The notes below the pieces were generated by a model. The model saw only the letters and a list, made by a program, of their open reading frames with translations. It ran no database searches and was not told the origin of the DNA. Both the position numbers and the translations under genes were made by a program. Source: Liolophura sinensis (lineage: Eukaryota; Mollusca; Polyplacophora; Chitonida; Chitonidae). Taken from it: a DNA stretch of 64,000 nt. Each line of letters starts with the position of its first letter. Position 1 is the first letter of the stretch. The stretch covers positions 50,643,385-50,707,384 of the forward strand of contig NC_088295.1 in NCBI RefSeq assembly GCF_032854445.1. Direction: 5' to 3'. Below are positions 49,576 to 60,011 of this stretch, one piece after another.

Positions 49576-52500
49576 GTATGTACACTAAACTACGTGCTGC
49601 CGCGAATGACACTTTAATCTTTAAGTCCGATAAAAAAAGTGAACCATTCAAAGCAAAGTAATTTAAATTTGAAAGACACAGTGTGCGTGAGAAATGCAAA
49701 ACAGTGTCTTCATATGTTGAAATAAACTTTCATGGAGATGGCTAGTGTCAATAGTTGGTTGAGATAGTCTATCATTGACGATTGTGAGTTGTTTGAGACA
49801 GTATGTCATTGACGATTGTGAGTTGTTTGGGACAGTCGGTTTGTCATTGACGATTGTAAGTTGTTTTAGACAGTCAGTTTGTCATTGACCATTGCGAGTT
49901 GTTTGGGACAGTCAGTATTAACGATTGTGAGTTGTTTGGGACAGTAAGTCGATCTGTCAGTGAAAATTGTGAGCTGTTTGAGACAGTCAGTTTGTCAGTG
50001 AAAATTGTGAGCTGTTTGAGACAGTCAGTTTGTCATTGACGATTGCGAGTTATTTGAGACAGTCAGTTTGTCATTGACGATTGGGAGTGTATTTTTTGGA
50101 CGATCAGTCAGTCATTGGTTGAATATTGGGAGCTCTGGCAGAAATGAACACCTGCGATCGTTTTTCCTTCACATAAAGACTGAAAACTCATTCCAAAGAG
50201 TGCCCCATTTTCCGGGATGAGCAATCCCAAACATTCTCGACATTTATTCACGTGGGTATATTCTCGAGCATATACACACGTCACAAATATTCATGAATCG
50301 TTGAATGTTTTTGGTTTAAAGTGTCGCATAGATACCTACTGATGAGAGACTACGAAAAGGCGATTAACGCATCGAGTTCTTTAGAACAATTGAAGTAATC
50401 ACCAACGACTGATGCTGGGAAATCATCTTCTCGCCTCTTTGGGGAAAATGATCTGGCAGTGCACTGAACCATAATAGCCGTTTTACAAGTCCTACTGAAG
50501 TTTAGGGCTTATTTATACCTAGAAAACACACGTTCATATTTAAACGGTATGCGATCTCGCCCCTCATTTGGAAGGCCAGCTACCTTTTGTGTTGGCTTGG
50601 AAGGTTGTCGCAGTGAAAGTGAAGATTCTATGTGTTTTATTGTTTCCTTAAAACTAAAATTGGAAAATGTTTAATGTTGTAATGTTGTAAAGTTTGTAAT
50701 TCGAGAGTTGTAATAAGCCCAGTAGTAGGCCAATGAGACAGAGATATCGTACATGCCTCTTTTCCTTCCTTCTTTTTACCAATCATAGGCTCTTGTCCTG
50801 AAGGGTTCAACAATTACACAATTGATGGTCCGTGTTACAAGGTGTTCCAGGATAAGGCAAATTGGACCCAGGCCCGGGAAATCTGCCTGTCCCTTAATAG
50901 TGACCTGATCAAAGTGGATGACCCTACTACTTACGACACCATGCTGTCTGTGACGTCAGCAGTGTCTGGGTGAGTAAGCAGATGAGAGGTACGGCGAAAC
51001 ATGCCCGTATGGATGAGTATTTATGCGTTACGTTGCCTTGCCAATTAGAAGAAAATAAATATGTGGGCTTGTCCACATCAAATGTTCAAAAACACCGATT
51101 TACGATTATTTACAGATCGCATACAAGTATTGCATATATGAACTATGTAAATGGTTCAATTAATTGACAATGCTTCCAACTATTGTTCTTGCTCGAACGA
51201 TTAAAAGTGTTCTCTGCACCCACTTTTTACTGATGGCCTGAAATAATTGTTCGTCATAGCTGACTTAGGTTGGGAGTAGTCAAAAACAAAAGACTCTGTA
51301 ACCGTGAACAAACGATATCCCTGTGTGACCTACTTTTCTCCGCCATATTGTGGGGTGACCAAATGCTTTAACAATCTTCTTCTCCAGAACCACTGTACGG
51401 ATCAAGATGAAATTTGGTATGCTGTCACAGCATCCACTGGGCAATATAATTTGAAAAGGCAGCTCAAACCATTTTGACTGGGCTGACTTATTTTGCATTT
51501 AAATTTTCTTATTAGTGTATTTCACCTAAAGTTTATCTTTTTAAGTGACATATTTTGATTGATTCTGGTTGACTCATCCACGGGAGATATTTTTTAAAGA
51601 AGCTCGATGAATTTCTTATTACAAAAAATTAAAGTGTTGGCATCAAAAGCATCATTTTAAGGCCTTTGCGATTTTTAAGGCCTTTGTGAAATACAGTATT
51701 TATTCTTAAACTATATTATATATTTCTGTTATAATGCTTACTTCAGTCATGGAGATATACATTGTAATGAATCTGTCTGTAATCTATTTATATCTCCGTG
51801 TGTCAACCTATATTTTTTTCTTTCAGATCAAAATACTACTGGATTGGCCTTAATGACTTGGTGACAGAAGGGCATTACTATTGGCTGGATGGATCTCCTC
51901 TGAAGGAGCATAAATGGGATCCGGCACACAACCAACCCAACGGAGGTCTAACACAAAACTGTACAGTCGGCAATGAAGAGAACAACTTGTGGGAAGACAA
52001 AGCATGCGCAGACGTGTACCCGTTTATATGTGAATATTGGCAAGGTATATGAGTTAATGGTTGGAAACAAAAGATTTGCTTACGATAGCAATCTGGTTTG
52101 AGAAAGTAAATTCAGTTTAAAACTATAAGTAAAGAATAATAATTTATACAATGCGTTCGAGATCAGTGCAAATATTAACGCATCATAGGCTCATATGCAC
52201 CATTTTGAATAAAATTATTCATATAACATTGATATTAGTCGAAAAGATTCAAGAATCTTGAAGCGGGGCTAGATGAGAGTGTTGTGCGAAAACGCGCTCA
52301 AGTCGAATCAACATCCGCCATGTTTTAAATTCGAATTTCCGCCAAGTTCCGGCATAGTGCGAGTTGGCTGTTTGAAAGACAGGCTGCTGACTAGAACACA
52401 TTTCTGTTTGGAGGAACTAAAAAACAAAGACACAAAACAAATTCTCAACGTAAAATTCCTCGAACGCCAGCACTTGCAGCATGAGGACCTTATTGTTTTT

Positions 52501-52825
52501 TCATTGACCTTGACCTTTTTTAATCACCCATTAAATCCATTTCACTTATTTTAATTTTTCAGAAACACGAATCTATGCACGCAAGCACATCGCCTCTTTG
52601 ATATCCTCGAGTGAAGTGTATTTCAAACAGCACATTCTTAAAAGAACGAAGTCACTGGGGGTGGAGGACTGCGTGCGGCAGTGTTTGCAGATAACCGCCT
52701 GTGATAGGATTACATACCAGAATAAAGCGCAGCCTGAAAACTGCTTTGTCGGCTTTTTTGGACCAACACCCAGTGATTTCCCCACAGGACCCGAAATCGT
52801 CTCCTTTAAGGTTCATCTCCGGTGA
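49497..52825 (+). CDS. secreted C-type lectin with PAN/apple-like domain, copy 1 (246 aa)
   Basis: Exons 49497-49575, 50789-50969, 51827-52044 and 52563-52825 join with phases 1, 2, 1 to 247 codons including stop. Residues 1-27 are a signal peptide (VIGVLLLIIGLSGFCMG core). Residues about 28-160 form a long-form C-type lectin domain with the expected cysteines (SCPEGF, GPCYKV, REICL, QNCTV, DKAC, PFICE), the WIGL motif and QPN in the long loop; the usual WND is WED. Residues about 160-246 carry a PAN/apple-like pattern C-x3-C-x5-C plus a fourth Cys (DCVRQCLQITACDR). C-type lectins bind carbohydrates or proteins extracellularly and are abundant in invertebrate immunity; the ligand here is unknown. 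The lack of a transmembrane segment implies secretion. It has the same exon plan and identical length as copy 3 at 59681. Confidence 0.87.
49765..50100 (+). repeat. 38-bp minisatellite, about 9 units
   Basis: GTCAGTTTGTCATTGACGAT and TGTGAGTTGTTTGAGACA repeated with 34-43-bp variation, in intron 1 of lectin copy 1. Confidence 0.88.
50789..50969 (+). CDS. lectin copy 1, exon 2 (CTLD N-terminal half)
   Basis: Acceptor CCAATCATAG, donor TCTGG|GTGAGT, phase 1 to 2. It encodes SCPEGFNNYTIDGPCYKVF through NWTQAREICLSLNSDLIKVD, the first two strands and alpha-1 helix of a CTLD. Confidence 0.9.
51827..52044 (+). CDS. lectin copy 1, exon 3 (CTLD C-terminal half)
   Basis: Acceptor TTTTTCTTTCAG, donor CAAG|GTATAT, phase 2 to 1. 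It encodes YYWIGLNDLVTEGHYYWLDG, the QPN loop, QNCTVG, NLWEDKACADVYPFICEYW. Confidence 0.92.
52563..52825 (+). CDS. lectin copy 1, exon 4 (PAN/apple-like domain and stop)
   Basis: Acceptor TAATTTTTCAG, phase 1. It encodes 87 residues with EDCVRQCLQITACDRITYQN and PENCFVGFF, ending at TGA 52823-52825. The cysteine spacing is that of PAN/apple modules; the domain is short and divergent. Confidence 0.8.
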
Positions 52826-54361
52826 ATTTCAAGTGAAACTGCAGATATTTAGTGAAAACCTGACCTGGGTGGGAGTTGTGCTGAAAACTTATTTTTCAAC
52901 CTGCGCGTGCAGGATGCCAGTATACCGATAGTTTAAATAATTTTAAAACGTGAAGAACTTGTGTGAAACCAAATGAGGTGTGCAAACATTTTATTTACTG
53001 TGTATACGTATCTCCCGGACTGCAAGGGGGCAAGCTGGGTGGAAATTCTGTATTCTTAATGTATTCATAGAGCATTTTCATCAGGAAGACGTGTACATAC
53101 CTTTCGTACATATGTCTTAACGACGCTAAGATGTAAATGTTTGACAGCATTTCTCGACATTACATTTAGGGGCAATGTGTTTTGATTAAAATATTTTACC
53201 AAACAGATGTCATCACACTTACGCTATGTTCAAACCGAATTCCATCTGGGACGAATATAGGCCTACATGTATATTCCACGAAGTCAATCATACATGCAAC
53301 AACAGAGGAGTTAAGACGATCTTTCGTCGTTGAAGTTAAAAAGAGTCCTACTTTATCACGTAAAAGTTAGACAACTCTTGTTGGCATTAATTTGCTGATC
53401 ACTTATCTCACCGTGTCACGGAGGTGAAAACGACACCTATTTTTTTTTTTAGAAACTTTTAAAGTTCACAAACGTTCAGCTCCTCAATTATCGCTCGCCT
53501 ACTCCAGCTACTGAAATTAACAATGTTCCCTAACATGTTTGACACATGATACAGTAAGGTTTTTCTTTTCTTTTTTTGACCCTGAGCGATGAACGAATTC
53601 TAACTTGAAATTCCCCTATTGTCAACAAGCGTGCTACATGTAAATGGTGATCTGGATAGAAACTTTATTGATTAGCCAGTCATTAGGAACACTTTCACAA
53701 AACTTCTAAAATCATAAATTCTCATATATGTTTTGGGAAATGACGTCATAATGCAACGAGCTATTTGAGAAAATCCGTGTTCATGTCAACATAACTCATT
53801 CACAGTCAACCGCGAGTGTTAAGGATAAAATGCTATGGTTAATGTCTGTACAACCTTGGTGTTTCTCGAGGAGTCATACATTAAGGTCTTAATGTATCGT
53901 CACAACATGTCCAATAAAACAGTGTTAATAGTACAAAAAATTTGTGTTTGAACTGAAGGTGTGATATAGAGTTGATTTTGATGGTAACATATAATTGGCG
54001 TGAATAAGTTGCCTTATCGAAGATCAATTCTCTCGGATCTAGTTTGGTTCACTATTATGTGTTATCCTGACATTGTATGCTGTTCTGTCGTACTAAAATC
54101 GAATACCGTGTCTTAAAAATTGGGCATTTTCGGATCTGAGCATAAAAGAGAAGTCTGACATGACGCCCCGAAATGCTAATACACGCTCTCAGGGAATAAT
54201 GAGAGCTAATTATTTAGTGAGGTAAAATGATTTGTTTTGTGTTTAACGATAGCCACACGTTTCTATTGGCTCAGGCTGTCTGGAGTCAACATGCATGGAT
54301 ATGGTACGAAAATGTTATATTACTACCACCTGACATTGAACCAGGACAAGGTTAATATACC
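52826..54361. other. spacer between lectin copies 1 and 2
   Basis: No coding evidence. From about 53.8 kb the sequence resembles 59.2 kb onward (ACAACCTTGG, then ATGTATCGTC, then TTGAACTGAAGG blocks), marking the upstream part of the copy 2 / copy 3 duplication. Confidence 0.5.
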
Positions 54362-55424
54362 ATGTCAAGGCCACAAGCTGGTCATTTTCTATCTTCAAGT
54401 TCTGATCGTGAAATTAACAGGATATCTTTCAGGTGGGTACATATTAGTCTGTATAGTACTGGAAACAAAGTACATGCATTACGTGCATCCGGTGCCTCCA
54501 TGGCCTTAATAAAGTCATTGACCTTGAACCGATTTAAATGATAAAATTCTTAAACATATTTATGTAAAGTAGAGCATGCAATATTGAACCATATTCAACT
54601 AGTGAAAGAAATCTACAGTCCAAAACTGCAGCTGAATACACCTCTGTAGAAAACGGAAATATTTTCCGATCTTGTGGACGGCGATGTTCGAGTCAGTTTT
54701 TGCCCTCTTTTTCTGAATGTAGAAGGAAAATATTTCCGATCTGAAAACATGTGTATTAAGGTTATCTTACCCTTTTCCTTCGTGGGTCAGCGATAAGCTG
54801 GTTCTAATAGTCAAATATATAGGAAATTTTACCATGTCATATTTAAAGTTTTTATGAACAAACTTCATGTATTCCTGTAAAAACCTCTACACAATAGTGT
54901 AAACAAACATGAAAAATAGGATTAAAAAGAATGTCAGATTAAACAGTGAAATAATTTAATGTGCACAGTGGATCCGAACTCATGGTAGCATTTCCCCTTG
55001 GATTTAGACAATGTTACATTCCTTTATTCCAACCATATTCTTCAATATACAGATAACCAGTGTCCAAAACTCAACTCTGGGAGTTCCGGGATAGGGAAGT
55101 TAGGTCCCACCCACATTATGTGAATGGTCCACCTGCCATGGCTGATCCGAGCAGCGTCGCTGGAGGAATATAGCCTACATATCTATTTTGCTGTAGGGTG
55201 GAAGAAACGGAAAACAGCAATATTCACAAAAATGCCATTACCTTAGCCATAACAACACAGATGTAGAACTGAAGTATGTTCAGTTCCTTGGGAGCTTATA
55301 AGCACGTGTAAATGGATGAATCATTCAGTTGGGGCATCCTGCTTTTTATGTGATATGTTGACCTCAGTGAACCATGAGCAGGGTCAATATGATCATAAAA
55401 TCCTTGTTTCATTATAATCAACAC

Positions 55425-55640
55425 ATCTCTGAGAAACCTGTATCAGAATTGTCAATACATATCTGAGAAACTTGTATCAGAATTGTCAACACATCTCTGA
55501 GAAACCTGTATCAGAATTGTCAATACATATCTGAGAAACTTGTATCAGAATTGTCAACACATCTCTGAGAAACTTGTATCAGAATTGTCAACACATCTCT
55601 GAGAACCCCATATCAGTATGGTCAACACATCTCTGAACTG
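55425..55640 (+). repeat. 34-bp minisatellite at the broken exon 3
   Basis: AACACATCTCTGAGAAACCT and TATCAGAATTGTC units, with an alternating AATACATATCTGAG variant. The last unit runs CACATCTCTGA straight into the exon 3 remnant. Related to the array at 60990 in copy 3. Confidence 0.9.
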
Positions 55641-56019
55641 TGTCCTGCAAGTCCAGGCCACGGACCGGTCACACATGGCACGACGGGAATTGCGCGAACT
55701 CCTACAAGTCTGTCAGCGGAAAGCAGGTACTCGCACCTGCGTTATGCCAGAGGCGATCCCTCGAGAAATGATCTGGGCCTAGTTGTTCAAAAGTGAAATT
55801 ATCCCAAACTAAATTCCCGTTTGTTTTGTACTGCTCTTAGATCGATATTAAAATAGAAGCCTACATCATAGACTTAAAGTCTGACATGATAGTGTGTGAA
55901 ATGTAATGTTTCCTCAAAGGGTACCACTTGTGATGAAGTACCATAAATCGTGCCATGAAAATGATGGCAGTTAGATTATATCGGCAAATATTGAAAATAT
56001 GCAATTCTTCTTGATCTAG

Positions 56020-56285
56020 TTTCCACACCTGATGAACGTCATTGGATAGCCATTGACCCGACTGTTGTGTCCCACCGGCACATATTACGAGAGGATTTTG
56101 CCAGATCTGCCTTGGAATGTGCTCGGTTTTGCCTCCAGGACGTCAGCTGTGATATTTTCGCGTTCAATGCCATTTCCGCGAGGGATTCGCGAGACATCAA
56201 CTGTTTTTCAACACAACTTTCTACCGAACAAACCTCGGTGATGGAACCATGGACTGATTATGAGACTTATCAACCGCAATTCTGA
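56020..56285 (+). CDS. lectin copy 2, exon 4 (intact PAN-like exon)
   Basis: Acceptor CTTGATCTAG, needs a one-base carry-over, ends TGA 56283-56285. It encodes ERHWIAIDPTVVSHRHIL, ALECARFCLQDVSCDIFAFN and INCFSTQLSTEQTS, nearly identical to copy 3. It is phase-compatible with exon 3 of copy 1 as well, so it could serve as an alternative last exon. Confidence 0.65.
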
Positions 56286-57099
56286 ACAGAATAATTTGGA
56301 AACTTGTGTTAACAGTTGATCAAAGTTGATGGCGAAAAGACGATTAATTACATATAATATCAGAAAAACATAAATAGAGAGAAGTTTGCCACTGGGTTAC
56401 AGGGTGTAGGTAGCATGTCTCTACCCCCTCTGGCCTGATAGGCGATGTTACTAAAGATATACAATGGATGATAAGAAATAATTTAACAACAATTTTAACA
56501 AAATGCATTGTGACGTGTTCGTGTAAAAATAGCATTGTCAGATCGGATATGTTGTTGTGACTATGGACCAATCAGTGTGGAATGGAATAACCCTACTGTT
56601 TTCCTAAGCTGTATCATTAAATGTGGCCAACCCGGTTTTCCGGCAAGGCGTTTTCAGCAGTTATAAGTTGACGTAAGAGAAAAGAGGCGAGTTTTCGATA
56701 TACGTTAGCGTTTAGCAGACTTAATAGTGATCTGAGTGTAACACTGTGGTTTTAGTGGCATCTAGACTCCGAACTTCACAGCAGTCCGTCCATATGGTTT
56801 AGCTGAAAAGCTATTGCACTCTCTTACAAAATGTTCATGAATATAAGGGCTAAAAGCTCACACGGGCTTGTTCTTCACACCGTGTTGGATTTTTTTCGCT
56901 TTCCACTGTTATAATCAGCCTTTTAGAAAAACCGTCTTGCTAGAATCCAGTTTTTTCATCATAAGATTACTCAGACGGATCAATCCACGGATTTCCAGGT
57001 GCCTCATTTGTTCAAATCGTAGGACTCATTTCCAGAAGGCTGCAGTTTTCATGATTTCTTGGCTTCAGACAATATTTCATTGACATACATGTATATTTC
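56286..57099. other. spacer, paralogous to the region after copy 3
   Basis: No gene. GTTTAGCAGACTTAATAGTG (56710) and GTTTAGCAGACTTAGTAATG (62948) indicate that the duplicated unit extends past the last exon. Confidence 0.5.
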
Positions 57100-57345
57100 T
57101 GCAATGATACTGAGTCGTCCATCCCATCATAAATGGGACCAGTCGGTCCTATCCGCTCATGATAAACCGACTATCACCTTCACGATTGGACCGATCTGTG
57201 ACAGTCTGTCCCCTCGTGATGGGACGGAGGGTCACCAGTCTATCCCCTGATGATGGGACCGACCGCCACTAGTCGTTCCCCTCATGATGGAATGGACGGT
57301 CACTAGTCTAGCCCACCACGATGGGACCGACCGTCAGTAGCCTGA
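57100..57345 (+). repeat. approximately 40-bp degenerate minisatellite
   Basis: Repeated GATGGGACCGACCG, CACTAGTC and CCCCTCATGATGG blocks, about 6 units. Confidence 0.75.
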
Positions 57346-57844
57346 AATCTCATGATGAGCCTCATGGCAACTTTCAAGATTAGACTACCAATTCGAGGTT
57401 GCTTGACGGTGTAATGCCAGTGAGGTCGGCACATTGTCATTTCCACCACAATTATTCATTATTCACGATTAAATATCAACTTCTAAACATAGTAAACTAA
57501 CCGTTTAAAATATAATAAACTAACCCTTTGGTATTTCAGATACACCAGTAAATACCATTATACATAGCAAGAGATGAAAACATTGAAACAGCCATATTTA
57601 CAAGCCCTTGATATATGTTTTTGGAGTTTAAAATAGAAACATAGGAATATGATGGGTTGTTTTGGTATCCAGCTACATTTGTGCCAAATTTCAAATTGTT
57701 GTGTTATAAAATAAGCGAGAAACCAAAGTATTTCTCCACACAATTTTCTCAAAAACAGAAAAAAAGAAAATGTCAGAAGGAAACTCATTTTTTGACAAAA
57801 ATTCTTCATCATTCGTTTGCAAATTTATTTTAATTAATAATTCC
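57346..57844. other. no gene recognised
   Basis: AT-rich spacer with short minus-strand frames and no recognisable domain. Confidence 0.35.
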
Positions 57845-58380
57845 AAACCCAGGATGAAATGCTCAATCGCCTCTGAATATCCCCATCCTATTGTGATGAA
57901 GCATGCACCAGGATTAAATGATGCATGTGATTTCTCGATGTCCTGACCTCTGAATGTTCCCATGTTATTGTGATCAGCCATGCCAAGGATGAAATGCTCA
58001 GTGACCTCTGAATGCCCCCATGTTACTGTGATCAGCCATGCCAAGGATGAAATGCTCAGTGACCTGTGAATGCCCCCATGTTATTGTGATCAGCCATGCC
58101 AAGGATGAAATGCTCAGTGACCTCTGAATGCCCTCATGTTATTGTGATCAGCCATGCCAAGGATGAAATGCTCAGTGACCTCTGAATGCCCCCATGTTAC
58201 TGTGATCAACCATGCCAAGGATGAAATGCTCAGTGACCTGTGAATGCCCCCATGTTATTGTGATCAGCCATGCCAAGGGTGAAATGCTCAGTGACCTCTG
58301 AATGCCCTCATGTTATTGTGATGAGCTATGCTCAGGATGAAATGCTCAGTGACCTCTGAATGCCCCCATGTTATTGTGAT
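57845..58380 (+). repeat. 58-bp minisatellite, about 9 units
   Basis: GAAATGCTCA at 57991 and 58049 gives the 58-bp period; units contain CCCCCATGTTATTGTGATCA and GCCATGCCAAGGATG. It ends in an AT palindrome-like run (TTTATAATTTATAAATTTAT). Confidence 0.92.
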
Positions 58381-58514
58381 TTATAATTTATAAATTTATA
58401 ATTATAAACTTATCCTGAAGGAAATCTTACTATCACGAGATCGAAAGTATGATAACTGTAGAAAATTTATAGGGAATGGATGGTAGCAATGTGATTACAT
58501 TAAAATCTTCCTAA

Positions 58515-58862
58515 AAAGATCGCTTCGGGAGCGGTAGATTCAGGGTTAATTCTGGGTAGAGTCACAACTATAAGACCTTAAAAGAGGAAGTTGTAACTTC
58601 CCCGCTTGGCGTTCACCATGTAGGGGATAGTGCAGCGACTGGTTGGCCCCGTATCAGTATAATGGCTGGGACGGGTCGGCTTACTTGCATTTGGTAACTT
58701 GTCTCAGTAAAGCAGTACTAGATAAATAACCGGTGGAAATCCGTCCTGCAACAAGGAGGCACAATACATGCACCCTAAGGATTCCTTCGTCGTCATATGA
58801 CTGAAAATTTTTTAAGTACAACGTTAAACCCAACCAACGTCAAAGCATTCACTCACTCACTT
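58515..58862 (+). repeat. SINE-B copy
   Basis: GGTAGATTCAGGGTTAATTC, AAAAGAGGAAGTTGTAACTT, TTCGTCGTCATATGACTGAA and an ACTCACTCAC end. Confidence 0.85.
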
Positions 58863-59680
58863 CTAAAAAGATGGAAACAAGATAGTGGGGCTGAATCGTC
58901 TAATGATACACCGAAAAGTTCGGACCAAAACAATGAATTTGGGGTATTGGGGCCACATTCTTCACTAAACCTTCAAAATCCGATACCTGTTCCAGTAAAT
59001 GACACATTATTGCAACTTGATATTTGAGAAAAGTTGTGTAAACGTAGAGGTAGAGGAGTTCTATACTTTTGAAACAGTGCATGTGTAGTCTCTTGTAAAT
59101 GTCAATAACTTAGTCCACCCAAAATGCACGCCCTTCTACGTTCTTTAAGTTGTGGTCTTTGAATTTACAAAGACAATCAATAATGAGGTCAACATAATTG
59201 ATTCCTAATCTATCGTTGAATGTGTTAAGCGTTTTTGATAAAATCTATACAACCTTGGACTATTTTAAGAGTCCATGCGTGAAGCCAAGTTATGTATCGT
59301 CCCAAACTGTGTTTGACAAAACTATAATATGAACAATATAGATCCAAGTCTTTATGCTTGAACTGAAGGAGGGTTGATTTGGATGGGTTTATAATTGATT
59401 TGGATGAGGTGCGTTATTGGACATCAATACTTCGTATTGTTTCCTGATTGGGACATTAAGCAGAAATGCGGTGTGGAACCTCTACATGCCAATGGATGAT
59501 CTCCGGCAACAATGCAGTCTTTTTGTTTACGGCGAGCCTTAAAACTTAAAACAGATAATTTGTTCGTGTTTATCCATCGCGATACCTTTCTATCAGAATA
59601 ATCCCGAGTGACCAAAGACATACGGTAAAATTGTTTATATAAGCATACCACCCGAGATTTGACAAGAAACTGTATATATC
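58863..59680. other. 5' flank of lectin copy 3
   Basis: No coding evidence. Similar to 53.8-54.3 kb upstream of copy 2, so the promoter would be shared by descent. Confidence 0.45.
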
Positions 59681-59753
59681 ATGTCGGCAGGCCACAAGCT
59701 GATAATTTTCCACCTTCAAGTTCTCTGGGTGAAATTAACTGGGTGTCTTTCAG
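59681..59753 (+). CDS. lectin copy 3, exon 1 (signal peptide)
   Basis: ATG in ATCATGTC context, 24 codons and one base; donor TTTCAG|GTGGGT, phase 1. Confidence 0.82.
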
Positions 59754-59980
59754 GTGGGTACATATTAGCTGGCGTAGTATTGGCAACACAGTATGTAATT
59801 ATTCTCAGTCAGTTGTTTCAAAATGCTAAAAACATTGCCTTAATGAAAATTAAGGATTCTGACGGATTTTAATGCTACAATGTGAACAACAATTGTATGG
59901 TTTCCTTCTGTTATGCTTCAATCGCCTTGTGGTTATCACGCTATTTTTAAACACTGATCCGTTGTGTAAATTTCCCCGTG

Positions 59981-60011
<31 letters not shown>

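Larger units (their letters stand above)
54362..56285 (+). pseudogene. lectin copy 2, broken (CTLD truncated)
   Basis: Collinear with copy 3 (59681-62752). Exon 1 remnant 54362-54432 is two bases shorter than its counterpart, so its ATG is out of frame with the signal-peptide segment (HKLVIFYLQVLIVKLTGYLS). A possible exon 2 scar begins near 55053 (NQCPKLNSG after an ACAG acceptor) and soon stops. Only the 3' part of exon 3 survives (55636-55726; shifted TWHDGNCANSYKSV versus TWHDRECENDYPSV), directly abutting a minisatellite, and the last CTLD cysteine is lost. Exon 4 (56020-56285) is intact and open, encoding the PAN-like domain. No full protein can be made by this copy alone. Confidence 0.8.

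Noticed and set aside
52273-52554. 93-codon frame in lectin copy 1
   Set aside because: Lies entirely in intron 3; the splice sites on both sides are strong and the product has no recognisable character.
54433-55424. Complete lectin gene at copy 2
   Set aside because: No intact CTLD exon 2 or WIG-containing exon 3 start could be found between the signal-peptide remnant and the minisatellite.
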